Shown here: positions 9,001 through 18,000 of the stretch, one piece after another
Layout: every line of letters begins with the position of its first letter
Position numbering within the stretch: position 1 is the stretch's first letter
NCBI GenBank assembly: GCA_016703645.1
Contig: JADJBR010000007.1
Location: forward strand, 744,001-808,000
Source: Zoogloea sp.
GTDB lineage: Bacteria > Pseudomonadota > Gammaproteobacteria > Burkholderiales > Rhodocyclaceae
Reading direction: 5' to 3'
Length of the DNA stretch: 64,000 nt
Notes under the pieces: model-generated
The model's database searches: none
Told to the model about the DNA's origin: nothing
The model's input: only the letters and a program-made list of their open reading frames with translations
Translations under genes and position numbers: made by a program

Positions 9001-12000
9001 GCCGATCATCGCCAGGAGCGACCTGCACTTCCGATGCCGGTCGGATGCGGGATACCCCCTGCGACGCGGCGCGACTGCGCTCGAGATGCTCGCCTGCTTC
9101 GATGGCAGGTGCTGCGCGGTGGGCGTCCAGCAGATTGCGTGTGCGGTCGATAGACGAGTCGAAGCGGCCATTGATCGCATTGGTAGTAACCTGCACGTGA
9201 TAGGCGCCAACCCCTTCGAGATCCATGCCAGTGCCTGCAAGACGCTTCAGAAAGGCGTTGAACGCTGCCTCGCTGGGCCGATAGTGTCCACTCTGGCTGC
9301 TGATCTCGCTCAGTTTGCCATTGCGGAAAAGCAGCTCCCCGGCCATGGAAACGGGCTCCCCTCCGAGCAGACTACTATGGTGAATCACCTCGGGCCTGGA
9401 TTCGGTCGCATAGAGATTGCCATTGCGATCCACCACGAAGATCAGATGCCGATCCCCCAGGCTATTCCCGTTCGCATCGAGCAGGCGCCCGTCGGACATC
9501 ACCAGGCGGTTACGCATTCGATCTTCAGGGGAATCGAAATAGGAAATTGCCTTCCGCTCGTCCGGCTCCCGGCCCCTATCCTTGATGGCCTGCTTCAACC
9601 AGTTGTCCAGCCCGGGAACGTTCTCCCCCACGTACTTCGGCTGCAGGGGAATGATGTGATTGCCCTCATCATCTACACGGGGTCCGGCCAACGACTCCTG
9701 CAGACGCAGCATCAGATCACGAGCCACAGCGAGCTGCCGTCCACCCTCCCCCTCCGCCTGCTCCGCATACCGGGTGATGGATGCCACGTTGCTGCGGATG
9801 ACCGCGCGGTCCTTGTCCTCGCCGCTGTTGTCGTTACGGGCACGCAGGACGGGCTCCAATTCCGCGCCGATTTCGGCAGCCGATTTGCCGCTATCCAACG
9901 CTCGACGGTGCGCGGCTGATTGCTCACTGTGCCGAACGGCCGCGGCGACCATTTCTTCCGGATCGATGCGTGGGGCAGGCCGCGGCTGCAACGCGACCTC
10001 ATCCCCCATGGGCTGTCTTGCGAGGGGCGCGGCCACCCCTTCCCGATCATTCCCATCCGGAATGCGCGGGGGATTGCCCTCGGCGGGCGCCTCCGGTATC
10101 GACCTCACTGCCACGGCATTGCCTATCACCGTCGGGCGAAGGCGCCCCGCATCGTTGGCGTAAGTGTCTGCCACCGGATTGTGGGGAACACCGCGGTCCA
10201 TCGCATCGGATGCGGGGCGCCGCGGCACCCCATCGCCATCGGCAACAGGTGGGCGACCGATTGGCGCGTTTCCATAGTTTCCGTCCACTTGATTGCGCGG
10301 GTTGACGGGAGGCTCCTGCCGGACGCTGCCGGGAGCATTGCCGTAATCGGACCCGGGTTGCCGGGCCGGCATCGCCCCCGAATCGGCCATCGGCCCTTGC
10401 GGCCGTGCGCCCTGCGGATCCGCAACAGCGTCGCGACGCCTCGCATCCAGCGACGCGCTCAGCGGCGACGGCCGGTCGACTGACGGTTCCCCCATGCCCC
10501 GAAGCGGCAGAGCCGGTTCACTGAGACTACGAACAGGCGGGGACGGCATGTCCGGCGCACTGCGCCGCCCCAGCCCTTCGCCCTCGCCCACCCGAGGGGC
10601 ATTGGGGCGTGCCGGTAGCCCGTTGGAATCGCGCGCACCCGGAAGATCAACAGACGCCATACCGCGAACTTGCGGCGCGCCGCGCGGTGCAGCAACGCGG
10701 CCACCGCCATCATCGGCGATGGCGCGGTCTTCCACCCTGCGGCGGGACGGGCGAACGGGTGCCTCGCCTGGGGCGCCACGGCCCGGCGCCGCCGAATCAC
10801 CGGGCGCGGCACGCCGGGCGGGGGTACGGACGTTGGCCGAGTAAGTTCCTCCCTTGCCCTCATCCGAGCCCGCAATGCTGGACACGGTGCCCGCAACGCG
10901 GAACTGCTGATGGGACTCCTTGCTTCGTGTCTCGACCGCGCTGCTGATGGTGCTACCGACCGTCTTGAAGTCAGTCCCCTGGTTGGCCGCACCGACCAGC
11001 GTGGTATTGCCCCCGACACTGACATCCAGACCACCGCTGCCACCCGAGAAGCCGCTGGCCCGACCCACGGAGAGATTATCCTTCTTCGTCACCTCTCCGC
11101 TGGTGAAGGCACCCGTAGTGCCGACCTGATTGAGAGCCTGACCGCCCTTATCCTGCACCTTGTCGAAACTGCCCTGGCCTGCATTGCGCCCCTTCTTGGG
11201 CGCTTCAGTCTGTGCCATGCCCGCGTAGGCCGTCACCTTGGTCTTGTCCACCCGCTCCCTATCAACGCGGCTCTCCACCTTGAGATCGCCACCGATATCG
11301 GCTTTGACTCCGCCCCCGGCTTCCACGTTGGCACCAGCCAACGTGGCATTGCCTTTGACGTTCAAGGTGGTCCGCCCGGATGTGGTGATCGAGGCGTTGC
11401 TGTTCCTTTCGATGTCCTGCTTGCTGATATCGACCTTGACCTGGGCATCTGCACCGAAGGAGTTGCCGGAGCTGCCAGCCTGACCACCAGTATTGGCCAT
11501 CTGAGCGCCGCCCCCCTTGGAACCGCCCACATTGACAATGCCCGATACCCTCGATGAATCCTCCTTGACGGTACGACGCGCCGACTCGATGGTCAGATTG
11601 CCGCCCACAGTGACGTCAGCGGTGGCTGCCTTGACCTCGCTACCCTGCAGGCGTGCATCCCCCCCCGATTTGAGAGTGAAGGTGCCGCCGGCATTGACTC
11701 TCCCGCCAGTCTCCGTGCGCTCGCGGTAGTCGGTGCGGCCCCTGTCGAAATCGGCAGATACGTTGGCGCCCATGCTCTTGTTGCCGCCGGAAGCCCCATA
11801 CGAAACATCGACGCTGCCGCCACCGCCATCGATGCGCCCTGTCTTCTCCCGGGTGCTGACGGCCGCCTGATAGTCGATCTTGCCCTTGGCGTCGAGACCG
11901 ACATCGCCCTTGGCACCTATATTGGTGCCCTGCAAGGTCATGTCGCGTCCGGCAACGAGATCAACGTTGCCGCTGCCCGACTTGATGTTGCCGGCGATAC

Positions 12001-15000
12001 CCGTGGTCTGCCGATCCCGGCTCTCCTCCTCCCGTCCGTGTGCCCCCACGCCCACCGACCCGCTGGTCCCGACCAGGGAGACGGCAACCGACACGCGGGC
12101 ATCCCCCGACTGGGTTGCACTGCGGGTGTCGCTGCTGTCCTGGGCTTGCAGGAGCTTCAGATCTCCCCCCGCGGTCAGGCCGACACCCTTCTCGCCGGAC
12201 ACGTTCGTACCCTCCAGGGTGAGATCCTTGTCCGTGCGGATACGCACTGCACCGCCACCCTTGATGTTGCCGACCACGGCCTTCGACCGGGTGCTGCTCG
12301 ACTGGGTACTGCTGCCGGAACTGTTGGCGTTGAAAGTGGCCTGGGCAGAAAGATTGACGCCGCCGGTGGCTGTCGACGAGGTCTGGGTGTCGCCATGCGC
12401 CGAGGCGCTGGTATTGGCAGCCGCCCTGCTTTCGTAAGCGGCGGCATCGATGACGACATTCTGCTGCGCATCGTAGCGGGAACCTTCGTCACTGGCCGTA
12501 TTGCGCGCCTTCACAACGATGTTGCCACCCGCCCGCAGATCGGTGACCACCGCATTGCTCTGCGCTGTCGTGTCGGTGGACTGGGTCACATCCACCTTTA
12601 CTCGTAGCTGCGCCTCCGGGGTGCCGATGTTGACCTGCTTGCTCCTGCCATCGACGGCATCGGAGATGCTTTGCCCGGAACCATTGGCACTCAGTCCCGC
12701 CTGCTGGCGCAGGTCGTAATCCGTGCGCGCGGTGGTGGTCGCATACTCGTTGTGCGCGGCCTTGTTGATGATGTCCTCGGCTTCGAGAACAATGTCACCC
12801 GCGGCGCGGATCTTCGTACCTTCGTTCGTCAGCGTGCGCCCGGCCGAAATGCTGACCCCGCCATCGCTCGAGAGCGAGCTGGTCCGCGCCTCGCGACTGC
12901 TGACAGTGGTTTCCTCGATCTGCCCCTTCTCCCGCAACCCGATATGCACCCCGTCGGCATTGACATCCGTGGCAATCCCCTGGCGATGGAGTTCGTCGCG
13001 GCGGGTGTCACTGCGCTGATCGTAGTAAGCCGTGACATTCACATCCCGGGCACTGTCGATGACCGTGCCATCCTTGCCGGATCGGAGATCGGAGCCGATC
13101 ACGTTGACATCACCGGCACCCGTCGTCACCACGACCCCCTTGCCGGAGACCCTGGAACCGTAGCCCGTGGTCTCCCGGACCTCTCGGCTGCTCTTCTGCT
13201 CCTCTGCGCCGGTGACGGTGGCAATGGTCCGGCTTCTTCCGTCTGCACCGCCTTCGCTTCCGACGCCATTGAGGCTTTCCGCCGAGCGCTGCGTGCTCTT
13301 CAATTCCAGCACCCCGATGTTCACGTTGCCGCGCTCGGAACGAAGTAGTGTGGTGCCCTCGTCGCTGCGCACGCTGGCACCCACGATGTTGACGTCACCA
13401 CCACCACGCACAACGATGTTGCCCCGGGCGCTGACCGTCTGCTCCAGTGCAGTCTGGCCTGTTCGGGCACTGAAGTTCTCGCTGCCGTTGCGCCCAAAAG
13501 TGCGGCGATTCTCGAGGACCAGCGATTCAAGGTTCACCTTGCCGGCGGCATCGAGCGCCAGATCGCCACCCGAGTCGAGGCGCCCGCCTTGGCTGGAGAT
13601 GTCTTTTCCGGCCTTGGCATACAGCAGTTTCGCCGCGGTAATGGCGGCGATCTCCCCGATCTCGGTACGGCCGTTGTCAGCATCGCCGCGATACGCGGTG
13701 AGGGTGCGATTGACGACGTTCCCCCGTGCATCAAGAACAACCGTGCTGCCGGAGATACGCCCGCTGATGTTCTCGATATCCCCGCGGCTCTTGAGATTGA
13801 CCAGACCGCCCGCGCTGATCGATGCCCCCGCATTCCTGATGGTGCCCGCATCGATGTTGATGCCGTTGCCGGAGACGACCTGGGCGCCACTGCCAATGCT
13901 CTGGCGCGTGGCATCGCTGAGATAGACCACCGGGACCAGTACCTTCTGGCCTTGAACTTCCGACTCCACCATCCAGACGATGTCTTCCTTGAGCGCAGCG
14001 ACTTGCTCGCTGGTCAGCGCCTTGCCGTAGGTCAGCTTGAAATCCTTGGCTGCATCGGCCGCATTGGTGAACAGCAACTGCGCCATATCGTAGCTGTCGT
14101 AGGCGCTGGCAAGCAGGCTGGCACCGGTCTGGGCAAGGATCTGCTGCTGGATCAGATAGTTTTCGTAGTTGGCATCCGCCAAGCGCTTGACCAGGGTTTC
14201 GGGGTCAAGGCCAAGCTTGCCAGCCAAAAAATCTGAGCCAAGCGTGGGCGCCTCAAGCCCGAATACCGGATTCGTCTCCACCAGGTAGCGACTCCGGGAG
14301 TTTTGAACCGGGACAAACTGCCCGTTCTGAGTCGTGGGCAGGATCACCGTCGCTCCGTTCACGGTGATTGATGTGCTGCCATTGATGGTGACTACGGGCG
14401 AGGACTTGGCGCCAGGGCCCGCAACCTGAAGCGCGGCGGGAGGAAGGGCCGTGCCAGGAGCCGTTGCGCTGCCGATATTGCTGAAGCTGTTGCCATTGAA
14501 GGTGAAGCTGTTTCCCGCAAAGGCAACCGCCCTCAAGCTGTTGGCGGCAGGCAGAGTGGTCGTGGAATCGAGAGTGGTCGACTCGTTAAGACCGGACGAG
14601 GCGATGTCGTACTGCTCAATGGACTTCGGAGTACAACCTGGATCGTTGATCTTCTCGCCCGACGGGCCGAAAGTGAAGCAGGACAGCTTGTCAGTACTGA
14701 GGCGCTTGAAGGTCTTCCGGGTAAGGTCCAGGGACTGATTGGTGAACTGGTTGGCGGTAATGTTTGCATCCCGCGAGGCTGCCAGGCTACCGCCGATATT
14801 GTTCACATTGCCCTGGGTACGAATCACCAGATCGCGCCCTGCAAAGACATTCGGTGCCAGGGGCGTAAAGTCGAAGTGCTCGTCCTGGGTGAAATACTGG
14901 ATGACATCCTGGTACGCCCGGGTCGAAACGGCAACGGTCCATACGTAGTAGTCCTCGCTCGTTCCCGATTTCGTGTAGCTGATCTTGGCGCCAGAGTCGC

Positions 15001-18000
15001 TCGTGTTGCCATAGTCGCCCCGCGTGGAACCGAAATAGGGACTTGCCGCGCCAAAGGAGGTGGGCGGTGCACTCATGCGGTTGTTGAAGTCGCCGTAAAG
15101 ACTCAGGAAGATGTCGTCGGTTTGGGACGACATTTCACCAAAGTTGTCCATCCGGGCAAGCGCTGTTCCGGCAATCCGGCCCACGGCGCGGATGGCAGCA
15201 CGCTGGCGGCCTTGATTTGCCGTCAGCCCCGGATCAACACCATTGACGACATAGCCGTAGCTGAAGAAGAGATTCAGGCCGAAGATGTCGCCGAGATTGA
15301 GCAGGGTGGGTGCGGCCGGCACGATGGGTGTATCACCCGCCTTGCTGGTCAGGAATAGGGAACCTCCGGTGCCGATGCCGGCACCTTCATGGTTGATGAG
15401 CCGCCCCGCCGATATCTCCGCCAGACTGCGCCCGGAATAAATCAGCCCATGGTTCTCGAGACTGTCCGCAGCCAGATCAAGCTTTCCGTTACCCCCCACA
15501 GCGTCATAGCTCAGGATGCGACCACCCGACTGATTCACCAGGTTCTGGGCGGAAAGGCTCGACAGGTGAGAGCTGACGTCCTGAACCAGCCCAAAGTTCG
15601 TGAGATCCCGCAGGACCAGGGAAAAATCACCCCCGAGGACTTGGCCGGTGGCTTGATTGAGGATATCGGCGGGCTGCGCCACCGATCCCAGGACCAGGGC
15701 ACTCACCCCGCCCAAGATTCCACTGTTGTCGACGCTGATGGGCAAGCCCGCACTGGACGACAGGGTGGTACGGCCTCCCGCGAAAAGGGTTCCCGCATTG
15801 TTGAGGTAACTGCGGGTTTCTATCTGGCCCTGGTGGAAAATGCCGGTCGCCGGCCCGAAACTCAGGGCCATGTCGGTACCGGATTGCACGGAGGCCTCCT
15901 GCTCCACCAGTAAGGGCCGGGGGGTACTTAGGGACAGGGCGTGACCGCTGTAAAGATCGACATTGCCAAGCTTTATCCAGTCCTGACTTTGCACGGAGAC
16001 GATGCCGCTGCCCAGCGCCCCGTAGATGCCAACCCGGTTGGCCGTCGACTGCCCGTTGGCCTGTTGCCCCAGGGAGATCATCGCCGCCGAGAGTGACAGA
16101 TCACCGTCGGCGACATATTGCCCTCCACCCAGGTGGAGATCGCCGCCTACCACGACGCTCAAAGTGCCGCCCGCGGTGCGGGTGGCCCACTCCCGGGTCA
16201 CGACCGTCGGTGGCGCGCACAGGCCGAAGTTGGGATCGCAGGTGCTCGTCTGGACGCTGACGAAATCACCGTTGTCGCTCAGGGCCGGTGCTGCGATGCG
16301 CAGATTGCGCCCAGCCTGAAGGCTGCCCACGCCCAGCACGGTCGGCGACATGAAATTGAAGTCGAGGTCACGGGCTGCACCGATCATTGGTGCCTCTACG
16401 GCGCCCGTAGCCCATCGCTGGGTGAGGCTGGTCAGCTGGGGAAAGTAGAGATCGCCCCTGGTGTGGATTTGTCCTTCGTTGACCACTGTCGGCACATTCA
16501 TTACCGTGCCGCCGGTGCTCGACGTCGTTCCCATGATGAAGGCATCCCTGCCCAGATTGCTCAACCGGTTAGCGACGATGTTGAAGCTGCTGCCCCCCTG
16601 CAGCACGCCGCCATCCCGGTTGACCACCTCGTTGGCGACGACGCTCACCGTCTCGCCGGCCATCAAACCCTGGTTGACGAGATCCAGGTTCCCGCCACCA
16701 GAGGCCACACTCAAACTGCCTCCGCTGATGATCGCCGCACCCGCGCGATTGGTGATACCCCCTGCGCTGGCGGAACGGAGCCCGACACCACCCTTTGCCT
16801 GGATCGTACCGGCATTGTCCACGGCGGAGGCAAAGCGCAAGCGCACGTCGCCATCGGTCACGACGGCACCCTGCGCGCCAAGGGCAATGTGCTCCCCCGC
16901 AAGATTGATCGCTCCCCTTGCCGACAGAGCACTGCCGCCGAGGCCAAGCACCCCGGAAGCGGTCATGTCGAGCATGGCCGCGGCGTCAGACGCATAGAAG
17001 GACGCCCCCCGCGAATCGAGGGTGTCAGCCAACAGTGAAAAGCTGCCACCGCCCCATACAGCCCGATCAAAGGTGGCTGAACCGGCCACCGTCACTGACG
17101 TCGCACCCGTTGCGAAGCGGGCGTCCGAAGCGCTGCCAATGTCCTCCAGGCTTCCGGCTTGGATGGCGAGCGCACCGCCCGCCGCCACGTTCCCTTTGCC
17201 TAAGAACACGCCGCCCGGCGTAACAATCTGGAGATCCCGCCCGGCATAGACCCACTTGGCGCTGGAATTCTGGTCAATGGCGATCTGCCCGCCGCTCAGG
17301 CGGATATCGCGGGCTGCGCTTGCCTGACCCGACACTTCGATCCTGCCGGACGCGGCGATCCTCAAGTCGTCTCCACTGGCACCGAGGTCACCGGCCGTGC
17401 GCACGCCGGTTCCTTGCTCCGTAGCGACGAGTCCGATCCGGTCCGCATAGATGCCCCCGAGCCTGCCAGTATCGATGACGAAGCCGGGTGCGGGGCCTGC
17501 CCCCGCGAGCGCCTGGGCACTGCGCGTAAGGTAGTCGAAGCGCTCCGCCCCACCGACGATCCCTAGATTGCCGAAGACCGCCCCGGACCCGGCACTCCCG
17601 GACGCAGCCGGACGGCCGACATTGATCTGCCCGTCCACCGCCACTGTGCGGGCAAGAATGTCGAAAGTGGATTGCCCGGTCGCGTCGAGCCCCCGCCCAC
17701 CGATCGTCACATCTCCACCCAGTACGGTAAAGCCATTCAGGCCGCCGCCCATCCAATCCGGCGTGCCAGCGACGATGCTGACCCGCGGCGTGTTCAGAAA
17801 TCCGCAACCGCTGCAGGTGATCCCGTTCGGATTGGCGATGACGACCTCGGCCGCCGGCCCGAGCACCTCGGTATAGCCGTTTAGCTGGGAGCGGTTGGAA
17901 GACACGACCTCATTCAGAATCAGGCCGGCGGCACTCCCGCCCAACTGACGGTTGGCAACGACCCCGCCCCCCAGAAGGGACACGGCATCGATCCTGCTGT

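Noticed and set aside
10670-11557. Long plus-strand frames opposite tpsA (several of 150-310 residues)
   Set aside because: The opposite strand is one intact 13.7-kb gene with recognisable domains; these frames are by-products of its codon bias.
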